Shown in pieces: positions 24,365-33,600 of a DNA stretch of 64,000 bases. A program made the translations under genes and the position numbers. This stretch comes from CAYSUS01 sp964434165. Its GTDB lineage: Bacteria; Planctomycetota; Planctomycetia; Pirellulales; Thermoguttaceae. Position 1 is the stretch's first letter; every line of letters begins with the position of its first letter. The notes beneath the pieces are model-generated. The model saw only the letters and a program-made list of their open reading frames with translations. It did no database searches and was not told the origin of the DNA. The DNA lies in contig CAYSUS010000032.1 in NCBI GenBank assembly GCA_964434165.1, positions 1 to 64,000 on the forward strand. The letters are read 5' to 3'.

Positions 24365-24674
24365 TCGACCGGCTTGGACTTCAACATCTTCCCGCCGATC
24401 ACCACCTCGGCCTGAAATGCAGCCTGGTCATGAGAGCCCGTCTTGCGCCCGCGGTGGATGGGCGCGCGGCGCCGCCAGTCCTAGCGCCACCGCTGCCCGG
24501 ACCTGGCGTCCTTCATCGAAACTTCGTTCAGGGCGAGAATCGCCGGAGACCAATTGGCGTTCATGCGCGGTCCCCCTTGGATGAGGATGGCAGCCCCGAT
24601 CACCGCAACTGACTGCGAACCACCCGCACCCCGGTCCTCTCCCACGGGGAGAGGGAGCGAGCGTTTCCACCCCC
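24365..24674. other. Gene-poor stretch between RAYT remnant and dinG
   Basis: No intact gene is supported here. On the minus strand short in-frame pieces (for example reading AFQAEVVIGGKMLKSKPVE next to the element boundary, and MNANWSPAILALNEVSMKDA further away) look like broken coding sequence into which the element inserted, but no family could be named. A hairpin CCTCTCCC-ACG-GGGAGAGG lies at 24636-24654, just downstream of dinG. Confidence 0.4.
24636..24654. repeat. Short GC hairpin downstream of dinG
   Basis: CCTCTCCC (24636-24643) pairs perfectly with GGGAGAGG (24647-24654) around ACG. It lies 20 bases past the dinG stop codon but has no T-run, so its role as terminator is uncertain. 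Confidence 0.55.
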
Positions 24675-26702
24675 TCACCCCGTCACGCGGTCACCCCGCT
24701 CCACCCGCTGCCGGCACTTGGGAAGCGACTGGAGGAAGACCCGGCCGTAGGGCTTGGTGCGCACGCGGGGGTCGAGAACGACGACCATGCCCCGGTCGTC
24801 GCGCGAGCGGATGAGGCGGCCGAAGCCCTGCTTGAGCTTGATCGCCGCCTCGGGGAGCTGGTATTCGAGGAAGGGGTTTCCGCCCCGGGCGCGGATCGCT
24901 TCCATCCGTGCTTCGAGGAGCGGCCGGTCGGGCACGCTGAACGGCAGGCGCGTGATGATCACGTTCTGGAGGGCCTCGCCCCGCACGTCCACGCCCTGCC
25001 AGAAGCTGTCGGTGCCGAACAGCACGGCCCGGCCCTCGGTGAACCGCTTGAGCAACTGCGTGCGCGGCACGCCGTCGGCCTGGCTCAACAGGGTCAGGTT
25101 CTTTTCCATCAGCCAGGGCTGGAGCCGGGCGGCCACACGCTTGAGCATCTCGTAGCTGGTGAACAGGACGAATGCCCGGCCGTCGGTCTCGGCCACGTAG
25201 CGGCGGACCATGGCGACCACGCGCTCCTCGTAGTCCCGCGCCTGGGAGCCCGGGTCGGGCATGCCCTCCAGCAGGACCAGCTCGGCCTGCCGCTGGTAGT
25301 CGAACGGGCTGCCCAGGAGAAGCGACTCGCACCGGGTCAGGCCCACGCGGGACTTGAAGAAGTCGAACGAGCCGGCCGTGGCCAGCGTGGCGCTGGTCAG
25401 CACGACCGCGGGGATCTCGTTGAACAGATGGTCGCGCAGCAGCGGGCCCACGTCGATGGGTGCCGCGCACAGGCTCACGCGACGGCGGCGCCGCCACTGC
25501 GACGACTCGATCCAGTACACCGCGTCGGCCATGGTCTGCCGCCGCCAGTCCTCGACGGTGGTCCCGAGCAGCTTCAGCCGGTCGGCGGCCGAGGTGAAGT
25601 CGATCCGCTGTTCGGGCTTGTCGATCTTCTCGGTGTGGCGGCGGATGGTAGCCGCAAGGTGGGCGAGCCCCTCGCTGAGCGGATTGGCCACGATCTCCGG
25701 CTCGCGCACGCGCCCGTTGCTCCCTTCCTGGTGCGACAGCCACAGGTCGATCTCGCCGAAGAAGCGCTCGGCGCGGACGCGGCAGTCGCGGACCTGGTCC
25801 TGTGCCCGCTGCAGCCGGTGCTGAACGAGGAGCCCGCGCTCGGTCCGCTCGTTGAACAGCCGGCTCAAGGCGTATTCCACCTGTCCGCTGGACACGCTCA
25901 TGCCCAGATGGTCGCCGGCCACGGCCTCGACGGTGTGGGCCTCGTCGAAGATCACCACGTCGTACTGCGGCAGGATGCTGGCCCCCTGGATCCGCAAGGC
26001 CAGGTCGCTGAAGAACAGGGCGTGGTTGACCACCAGGATCTGGGCGTTCTGCATGCGCCGGCGGGCCTGGTAGTAGAAGCAGTCGCCGTAGGTCGGACAC
26101 TTGCGACCCAGGCAGTTGCCGTGGTCGCTCGCCACCTCGTCCCACACCGTGGCCCGAGGACGGAACGAAAGGTCCGAGAGCGAGCCGTCGCCGGTCTCCT
26201 TGGCCCAGCGCCCGATCTGGCGGAGCTGCTCGTGCTCCTCGTCGGTGCTCAGAAGGTGCACGGCGCGCTGCTGGGCGTTCTTCAGCCGGCGGAGGCTGAG
26301 GTAGTTCGAGCGGCCCTTGACCAGCACGGCCGTGAACTCCAGCGGAATCACGGCGTTGAGAAACGGGATGTCCTTGTGGAGCAACTGCTCCTGGAGGCTG
26401 ATCGTGTGCGTGGAGATCACCACGCGCTTGCGGGCGGGGGCCTTTTCGGATTCGGTCTTGGGCGGCTGGCCTTTGCCCTTCTGGGTCTTGTCTTGCTCGC
26501 CTGCCGTGGCCAGGATGGCCGGCACGAGGTAGGCGAAACTCTTCCCCACGCCCGTCCCGGCCTCGACCACCAGATGGTGGCCTCTTTCGATCGCCGCGGC
26601 CACGGCCTCGGCCATGGCGAGTTGCTCGCCGCGGGGTTCGTAGTCGGGCAGGCGTTTGGCGATGCGCCCCTCCGGGCCCAGAATCTCGGCACTTGTGAAC
26701 AT
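24675..26702 (-). CDS. dinG: DinG-family ATP-dependent helicase
   Basis: An XPD/DinG-type superfamily 2 helicase of 675 residues. Walker A is AGTGVGKS (48-55), the DEAH box is at 253-256 (VVIFDEAH), and motif VI lies near GRLIRSRDDRGMV. The iron-sulphur region holds C197, C202 and C208 (GNCLGRKCPTYGDC). The usual first ligand, the Cys in KGRxNYLC, is Ser136 here (KGRSNYLS), so a four-Cys cluster is incomplete. No DEDD exonuclease domain precedes it. ATG at 26702 matches the family start near the Q-motif; the reading upstream of it is Arg/Pro-rich and not family-like. Confidence 0.9.
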   Translation of the reverse strand: MFTSAEILGPEGRIAKRLPDYEPRGEQLAMAEAVAAAIERGHHLVVEAGTGVGKSFAYLVPAILATAGEQDKTQKGKGQPPKTESEKAPARKRVVISTHTISLQEQLLHKDIPFLNAVIPLEFTAVLVKGRSNYLSLRRLKNAQQRAVHLLSTDEEHEQLRQIGRWAKETGDGSLSDLSFRPRATVWDEVASDHGNCLGRKCPTYGDCFYYQARRRMQNAQILVVNHALFFSDLALRIQGASILPQYDVVIFDEAHTVEAVAGDHLGMSVSSGQVEYALSRLFNERTERGLLVQHRLQRAQDQVRDCRVRAERFFGEIDLWLSHQEGSNGRVREPEIVANPLSEGLAHLAATIRRHTEKIDKPEQRIDFTSAADRLKLLGTTVEDWRRQTMADAVYWIESSQWRRRRRVSLCAAPIDVGPLLRDHLFNEIPAVVLTSATLATAGSFDFFKSRVGLTRCESLLLGSPFDYQRQAELVLLEGMPDPGSQARDYEERVVAMVRRYVAETDGRAFVLFTSYEMLKRVAARLQPWLMEKNLTLLSQADGVPRTQLLKRFTEGRAVLFGTDSFWQGVDVRGEALQNVIITRLPFSVPDRPLLEARMEAIRARGGNPFLEYQLPEAAIKLKQGFGRLIRSRDDRGMVVVLDPRVRTKPYGRVFLQSLPKCRQRVERGDRVTG

Positions 26703-26944
26703 ACCGCTTAAGTTAGCAGGCCGTCGGGCCGGGGGAAGGGGGCCGGGCAGTCTCCGCCGCGCGCGGTGGAGGCGGCCGGTCGCCGCCCGGCGGCTTGCGC
26801 CCGCATCCATTCGGTGGTATGCTTGGAGCGCGACATCGCGCTGCGCCGGCTGCCGAAGCGCGGCGAGCGGCGGCTGGTCCCGGCGGCCCCCTCCCTGTCC
26901 CTGGCACTGCGCCGTTCTTCTACACGTTCCCGCAAGACCCGCCA

Positions 26945-27637
26945 ATGCCGATCGAATACCGTTGCCCGTCCTGTTCCAAGCTCCTTCGAGTGCCCAACGA
27001 TGCGGCCGGAAGGCAGGCGAAGTGCCCCGCCTGCGGCGCGAGCACCACGGTTCCGGCCGCGGAGACGGGGGATTCCCCGGCGCACGGCCTCCCGGGCGAG
27101 GCGGGCGCCCAGCGCGAGGGACCGGCCGAGTATGGAGGGCCTGGCGGCGGCGATGCCGGCGCGGACGGGATCAATCCTTACCAGTCGCCCACCCCGTTCG
27201 CCACGTCGCCCGGGGCCGGGGCTCAACCGGCGGGAGAGGTCGACCGGGAATACGCGCGGAGCCGGGTCTCGGCGCCGGCCACCTGGCTGGTGGTCACCGG
27301 CGCGCTGGGGCTGCCGGCCCAGGCGTTCGGGATTGCCGTGAACTTTTTGCAAGTCGGCGGCTTGGACTTGGGGGGCGGTCCCCAGGACCCGGCGTTTCTC
27401 GTCTTCTTCACGGGCTTCGGCTTGTTGATGGCGGCACTGGGCATCGTCCTGTCGATCGTGGTCATCGTCGGGGCCCTGAGGATGATGCGTCTGGAGAACT
27501 ACGGCCTGTCGATCGCCGCGGCGGTGATCGCCATGGCGCCGGGACTCTCGCCGTGCTGTCTGCTCGGGCTTCCTTTCGGCATCTGGGCCCTGGTCGTGCT
27601 CTGCGACGGCCGCGTCAAGGCGGCCTTCCGGCGATGA
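26945..27637 (+). CDS. Zinc-ribbon plus transmembrane protein
   Basis: A 230-residue protein starting MPIEYRCPSCSKLLRVPND, a zinc ribbon with two CxxC pairs (residues 7-31) frequent in Planctomycetes. A Gly/Pro/Ala linker follows (about 40-110), containing GINPYQSP, a short motif that recurs in such proteins. Three to four membrane helices make up the C-terminal half (LVFFTGFGLLMAALGIVLSI and the next). Its stop codon overlaps the start of the DUF2752 gene (ATGA), so the two are translationally coupled. Function unknown; possibly a membrane sensor. Confidence 0.8.
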   Translation: MPIEYRCPSCSKLLRVPNDAAGRQAKCPACGASTTVPAAETGDSPAHGLPGEAGAQREGPAEYGGPGGGDAGADGINPYQSPTPFATSPGAGAQPAGEVDREYARSRVSAPATWLVVTGALGLPAQAFGIAVNFLQVGGLDLGGGPQDPAFLVFFTGFGLLMAALGIVLSIVVIVGALRMMRLENYGLSIAAAVIAMAPGLSPCCLLGLPFGIWALVVLCDGRVKAAFRR

Positions 27638-28080
27638 ACGCTCCTCCTCGCAGCAGCGCCGGTCCCTCCCGGGCGCCCTCGCCGTGGCGACGCCTGTTGC
27701 TCCTTTTGACCCTGATCGCCCTGGGGCTGTCGCTGCTGTGGTGGATCGATCCGCGTCGGTCGCCGTTGCCGCTGTGCGGGTTCCACAACCTGACCGGGCT
27801 GCACTGCCCGGGCTGCGGCATTACGCGGGCGACCCACGAACTCCTGCACGGCCGGCTGGCGTCGGCCTTCGACTACCACCCGCTGTGGATCATCCTCTTG
27901 CCGCTGGTGCTGTATACCGGGCTGTCCGAGGCGATGCGCTTCGTGGTGGGGCGCCGCCTGCCGCTGGACATGCTGCGCAAGCCGTGGTTCTTCGGCCTGG
28001 TCGTGGCGGCCGCTTTCGTCTTCGGGATTCTCCGCAACCTGCCGTGGGAACCGTTCTGCCACTGGGCCCCGCCGGGATGA
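27634..28080 (+). CDS. DUF2752 membrane protein
   Basis: A 148-residue protein with three to four membrane helices and the DUF2752 signature CGFHNLTGLHCPGCGITRA after helix 1, followed by HGRLASAFDYHPL. The Cys residues of CPGCG are conserved in the family, whose biochemical role is unknown. ATG at 27634 overlaps the stop of the preceding zinc-ribbon gene by four bases, the usual arrangement in this phylum. Confidence 0.88.
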   Translation: MNAPPRSSAGPSRAPSPWRRLLLLLTLIALGLSLLWWIDPRRSPLPLCGFHNLTGLHCPGCGITRATHELLHGRLASAFDYHPLWIILLPLVLYTGLSEAMRFVVGRRLPLDMLRKPWFFGLVVAAAFVFGILRNLPWEPFCHWAPPG

Positions 28081-28117
28081 CGGGGGCCGACGCGGCGGTG
28101 CCCGACCGCCGACACGG

Positions 28118-29833
28118 CTACGGGCCGCCGCGCCGGGAGGCCAGCCACCGCTGGGGCAGACCGGTCTTCCACAGACTGATCCACACGGCCAGGGCGAAGA
28201 AGGCCAGGCCCATGAGAATCTGGTCGAGGCCGAGGACTTCGGGCCGCCAGACCACGTAGGCCCGCCACCCCATTTCCTCGAGCCAGCACCCCACCACGGC
28301 CAGCGAAGCCGCGTAGTGCCCGGGCAAGCGGTACGCGCGTCCGTGCAGTGCGGCCGCCGCGGCGATGGTCGCCACGTACGCGAACCGCGCGGCGTCGGGC
28401 ACCTCGGGCAGCCAGGCGGGGGCAAGGAATAACGCGGCCAGGCCGGCCGCCGCCAGAAGCGCGGCGTTAAGCCGCCGCAGCAGCCAAGCCAGCCGATCGC
28501 GGAACGCGACCCCCACGACCACGGAGGCGGCCAGGAGCAGATGGAGGAAGACGATCCCGCGGTCGGCCGCCAGAGGTGTTCCTTCGAGCATCAGGCTCAC
28601 GCCAAGGGCGACCCCAAACGCCCCAACCAGGGCGCGAAGCGAACCGCGATGCCGCAGAGCCATGACGCATTGGAGCACGCCCGCGGCCAACCACGGCCAG
28701 GGTTGCGGGGCGGTGAGCGAATCGAGATCGACGGTCTGCGGCCCCACCTCGGCCATGACCACGAGCGCCAGGGTCAAAGCCCCGACGGCTCCGGGCACGT
28801 GTCGCGCCGCCGCCACGGCATAGAAGACCGCGACGCCAAGCCCGGTGAGAAACAGCGGCGACGCTCCCATCCGTTCCAGGAACAGGACCAGGAAGCCCAC
28901 GTCCTCGGCCGCGTGCGCAGGGCCCGTCACGGCCAGCGGCATCAGGCCCAGCGGCGCGAGCAGGGCCAGTCCCGTGACCAACGATCGCTGCGCGACCAGC
29001 CCGATCTCGAACAGGAGCACGTTGGCCGCGAACAGGATCGGCACGAGGAAGAACGGACGGTAGATCGAAACCGGCCCCTTGGCGGCGTGGAGCGACGTGC
29101 AAAGGATATTCATGCGCAAGCATAGCCCCAGGCAGAGAAGGCCGAACAGGACCCAAGGGTACAGCGGCCACGGCCACGGGCTGCCATTTTGGGCCGCATA
29201 CTCCGGCCCCCGGCGCGCGGCGGGAAGCAGCGTGAGCAGGGCCACCGTGGCGACAGGCGAGAACCCGAACAGCCCCCACATCGTGCCCGGATCGCGCGGC
29301 CGGTGGAGCATCGGGCTGAGCAGCACGGGATACAGGAAGAACACGCACAGCAGCAGGTAGTAAGGCGCGCGGAACCAGGCCGGCAGGCGCAGCCCGATGC
29401 CCCAAAGAACCGCTTCGGTCACCACGACGGCGAACGTCAGGCCGAGGAAGATATGGAAGATACCGTTCTGGGGGTCTTCGGCCAGGGTCCGGTCGAAGCT
29501 CACCGAGGTGGCCAGGAACATCAGCACGACGAGGAGGAGCACGGTCCGCACGTCCTGCCAGACCTTGCCCAGGCGGATCAGCGCTACGCCCGCGCCGGCC
29601 AGGAGGAGCGTATAGCCCGAAAGCCCGGTCAGAAGCGCCCGGGCCTTCACGGGCTCGTCGCCCTGGCCGAACGAGGCCCAGAGGCCCCACAGGACGAGGA
29701 AGGCGCTGATCGCGTAGAAGGGATTGCTGGTGTAGAGGAACCGCACGAAGCCCCGCGAGTGCCGGGCGGCGCCCGCTGCGCGAGGCACTTTGGCGGGAAG
29801 GCCGCCGTCGGTGGGGACCTGCGGATCGACCAT
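28118..29833 (-). CDS. Polytopic membrane protein of unknown function
   Basis: A 571-residue protein with about fourteen hydrophobic segments and a short N-terminal cytoplasmic tail. It has a well-defined start: AAAGGAGGTG lies six bases before ATG 29833, one of the strongest Shine-Dalgarno sites in the window. Residues 27-60 (GFVRFLYTSNPFYAISAFLVLWGL) and the YLLLCVFFLYPVLLSPML segment look conserved in type, resembling large planctomycete membrane proteins. No transporter or enzyme motif was found. It converges on the DUF2752 gene with a 37-base gap. Confidence 0.75.
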   Translation of the reverse strand: MVDPQVPTDGGLPAKVPRAAGAARHSRGFVRFLYTSNPFYAISAFLVLWGLWASFGQGDEPVKARALLTGLSGYTLLLAGAGVALIRLGKVWQDVRTVLLLVVLMFLATSVSFDRTLAEDPQNGIFHIFLGLTFAVVVTEAVLWGIGLRLPAWFRAPYYLLLCVFFLYPVLLSPMLHRPRDPGTMWGLFGFSPVATVALLTLLPAARRGPEYAAQNGSPWPWPLYPWVLFGLLCLGLCLRMNILCTSLHAAKGPVSIYRPFFLVPILFAANVLLFEIGLVAQRSLVTGLALLAPLGLMPLAVTGPAHAAEDVGFLVLFLERMGASPLFLTGLGVAVFYAVAAARHVPGAVGALTLALVVMAEVGPQTVDLDSLTAPQPWPWLAAGVLQCVMALRHRGSLRALVGAFGVALGVSLMLEGTPLAADRGIVFLHLLLAASVVVGVAFRDRLAWLLRRLNAALLAAAGLAALFLAPAWLPEVPDAARFAYVATIAAAAALHGRAYRLPGHYAASLAVVGCWLEEMGWRAYVVWRPEVLGLDQILMGLAFFALAVWISLWKTGLPQRWLASRRGGP

Positions 29834-30083
29834 AGCGCACCTCCTTTCGGAAACGCGCGGGCAGGGCGCGCAGGCCGAGCAGCGGGCGCACTCCGACCGC
29901 TGAAGAAGACTCCCGCTCCGCAGTCGATAAGACGAGCCGATGAGAGGTTGGGGACGCGAAGCGCGCCGGAGGCGGCCCGCAACCCGAATGGGCCTGATGC
30001 CCCCTGGCCGCGCTCATTCTAGACGCCCACGCGCCCCGGGAGCAAGGATTTGGCGCGGTGAAACCACGAGGCGCCACTCTCGA

Positions 30084-30569
30084 TCAGCTCTTCGCCGCAT
30101 AGAGCTCGGCGAACTCGAGCACCCAAAGGTCGATGGCCTCGGTGAACGCGTGCAGGTCGGCCTCGGCGATGGGATGGTACATGGACCGCACCAGCAGCTC
30201 CTTGTTGCGGACCGTCCCCTTGGCCGACATGGCCAGCACGAAGGCCTCGGTCACCGGAGCCACGAGCATCTCCAGGCGGCTGAAGCGGTTGTGGCGCGTG
30301 CGGTCGGGGCCGATCTCCAGGTCGTCGCGCCCGGCCACCGCGCCCCAGCCGCGGTCGCTCACGACGGGCTTGATCTCGAACCCCGGGAAGTGCAGGGCGA
30401 GCCGGTTCAAGCAGTGCTCGATCCGCTCGCTCAACTCGATGCGGTACTGCCCGTGCAAGCGGCGGAGCTCCTGCTCGGTCAGCGCCCGCTCGGCCTCGGC
30501 CCGCGCCCGGGCGTCGCTCGCCCGGCGCCCCCGCTCGATCGCCTTCTTCAGCCGTTCTTCGAATTCCAT
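30084..30569 (-). CDS. Conserved hypothetical protein (161 aa)
   Basis: A soluble protein. Residues 1-50 form a charged helix, probably a coiled coil (EERLKKAIERGRRASDARAR). A mixed alpha/beta domain follows, with NRLALHFPGFEIKPVVS, LVAPVTEAFVLAMSAKGTVR, and a helix-rich end. No catalytic motif stands out. The gene lies 89 bases downstream of tex on the same strand. Function unknown. Confidence 0.7.
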   Translation of the reverse strand: MEFEERLKKAIERGRRASDARARAEAERALTEQELRRLHGQYRIELSERIEHCLNRLALHFPGFEIKPVVSDRGWGAVAGRDDLEIGPDRTRHNRFSRLEMLVAPVTEAFVLAMSAKGTVRNKELLVRSMYHPIAEADLHAFTEAIDLWVLEFAELYAAKS

Positions 30570-30658
30570 GGTGCACTGATACGAGAAACGGAGGCGAAGC
30601 GCGACTTGGCCTCGGTGCGGGTAGCCGCCGTGCGGAGCCGGGGCTCTGGGATCGTGCC

Positions 30659-33600
30659 CTACGAGGGGTCCTGCCCGACGTCCGGCTGGGGTTTCTCCGG
30701 CGGTTCGGTGTTCTTGGGGGCGTCGTCCGGTTTGCTGGCCTTCTCTTCCGGATCGCCCTGCTTGAGCTGGTAGAACTGGAGCAGGTCGCCGAAGGTCCGC
30801 ATGGGCTCGTCGCCCTTCTTCATGCCTTCGGTCAACGGCTTAACCGGCTTGGGGCGGGGCTTGGGCTTGTACTGCGGCTTGGGCGCGGGCCGTCCGCCCT
30901 TGCCGCGCGGCGGTCCGCCGCGGCCCTTGCCGGGCGGCCTGCCTTCCGGGCGCCGCGAGCGCGGCGGGGGGTCGCGGTCCTGGGGCTTGCCCTCCGAACG
31001 CCGGGGCGGCCGCTGCTTCTCCTTGCTTCCCGGCGGGATCATGGTCAGCGACACCCGCCGTCGCTCCTTGTCCACCTTGACCACCCAGACCTTGACGATC
31101 TGGCCTACCGCGATCACCTCATGCGGATCGCGCACGAACCGGTCGGCCAGTTGGCTCACGTGGACCAGCCCGCTGTCGTGCATGCCGATGTCCACGAAAG
31201 CCCCGAAATCGACGACGTTGAGCACCGTGCCGGAAAGCTCCATACCCGGCTCCAGGTCCTCCAGCTTGAGCACCCCCTGCTTGAAAATCGGCGGCGGCAG
31301 GTCCTCGCGGGGATCGCGTCCCGGACGGACGAACTGCGCGAGGATGTCCTTCAGCGTCAGCTCGCCCACGCCCAGCTCCCCCGCCAAGGCCTTCAGGTCG
31401 AGGGCCGCGATCCGCTCGGGCAGGTCCGCCGCGGCTTCTTTGCGGAGCAGGTTCTCGGGCGGGCAGTCGAGCTTCTCCAGGAGCTTGATCGCGATCTCGT
31501 AGCTTTCCGGGTGGATCCAGGTGGCGTCGAGCGGGTTCTCGCCCGCGCTGATCTTGAGAAACCCGGCCGCCTGGACGAACGTGGCGTCGCCCAACCCTTG
31601 GACGTCTTTCAACTGGGCGCGGCTGCGGAACGGCCCGTGATCCATGCGATGGTCGAAGACCCGCCGCGCCGTGAGCTGGTTGAGCCCGGAGACGTGGCCC
31701 AACAGCGACGGGCTGGCCGTGTTGACGTCCACGCCCACGTAGTTGACGCACGACTCGACGACCTCATCCAGCGAGGCCTGGAGGTGCTTGGCCTTCACGT
31801 CGTGCTGGTACAGGCCGACGCCGATATTGGCCGGATCGATCTTGACCAGCTCGCTCAGCGGGTCCTGGAGGCGGCGCCCGATGGAGATGGCCCCCCGCGC
31901 GCTGGCGTCGTACTCGGGGAACTCCTCGCGCCCGAGGCGGTTGGTCGAATAGACGCTCGCCCCGGCCTCGTTGACGATCACGTAGCGGACGCCGCGGTCC
32001 TTCAGCTCCCCGGCGATCATCTCGGAGAAGAAGTCCTCGGCCTCGCGGCACGCCGTCCCGTTGCCGATGGCCACCACGGAGAGCCCGAACCTGTCCACGA
32101 GCGCGGCGACGCGCCCGTTCGCCTCTTCGCGACGCTCCGGTCGGCCCACCAGGTAGATCACGTCGTGGGCCAGGACGTTGCCAAACTGATCCAGCGCGGC
32201 CAGCTTGCATCCGCTCTTGAAGCCCGGATCGACGGCCAGCACACGCCGCCCGCGAACCGGCGGCTGCAACAGCAGGTTGCGGAGATTCTTGGCGAAGACC
32301 TCGACCGCGTGGGCCTCGGCCTTCTCGGTCATCTCGCGGCGGAGCTCCCGTTCCAGGGCGGGGAGGATCAGGCGCGCCAGCGCGTCGCGCGCGCAGCCGC
32401 GGAGGAACTCGGCGTGGGGCCGGTCCTCCGCGACGCACTCCTCGTCCAGGACGCGGTGCATCGCCTCGTGGTCGCTCTCGATCCGCACCCGAAGCACCTT
32501 GGCCCGCTCGCCCCGGTTGATGGCCAACACGCGGTGCGGCGGGATCTTCTTTAACTCCTCCTGGAAGTCGAAGTAGTCGGAAAACGCCTTCTCCTTCCTC
32601 TGCTCGACGCGCTTCTTCTTCTGCTCCTTCTTCTGTCGCCGAAGCTCGGCCTTGGTCGGCTTGCGCTTGGGCCTGGCGGGTTTGTCAGAGGTTTTCGCAC
32701 CAGACGCCCTCGCCGGCGCCTCGGGAACGGCGGCCGAGGCGCCCGGCGGCGGCCTGGACTCGGCCGGCTCGGCCGTCCTGGCGTCTTCCCCGGCCGCGGG
32801 AGCCGGCGGTGGGCCAGGCTCCGCCGCGGCCACCGGCTCGGAGCCCGCGGGCTGCACCGCGACGCCTGGCGCTTCGGCCGCTGCCGAGGACTCCGAAGGC
32901 TCGACTCCCGCCGTTTGGCCGGTTTCCGTCTCCGGCGAAGTGTCCGCGGAGGGGCCGGGCACGGTTTCGCCGGACGACGGGGTCCGCGCTTCGGGCTCCG
33001 CCAAGACCGGCTGGTCCTGGTCGGCGGCGTCTGAACCGGGATCCTTCTCCGGCTGGCCCGTCCCGCTGTCGGCCGACGCGGGTTCCGTCTCCGTGTGGGC
33101 CTGCTCGGAATCGGGCTGCGAGGGCAGCTCGCCTCCTCCTTCACCAGACCCCCTGTCTCCTCCGGGATTCGCAGTCTCCTCCGCTTCAGGAGGATCGGGC
33201 AGGGGGGCCTCCGCAGGGGCCAGCGCTTCAGAGCCGGATTGGACCATGCCCGCGTCCGAAGGCTCAAGCGCAGGGGCCGCCTCATCGCGCGGCTCCGCTA
33301 CCGCATCAGGCTGGCCCGGCGCCGACTCGGCTTCGCTTGGCGGCTGCTCCGCGCACGGCGAAGATGGGTCCTTCTCGTCGGTCGGCTCGCCGACACGCGG
33401 AGCAGCCGGCGCATCAGCCGGCGGAGCTGAAGGCGGGGGGGCAGCGGGCTCCTTCGGCACGGGCACCGCGGGGGCCGGGCTTTCGGCGGGTTTGCTGGCC
33501 GCGCCCACCTTGGATGAGACGAGCTTGCCCGAGCGGGCGAGAATCTCGCGGATCTTGTGCCGAAGCGGCGGGCGCTCGCTGAACACCTCGGCCAGGATGT

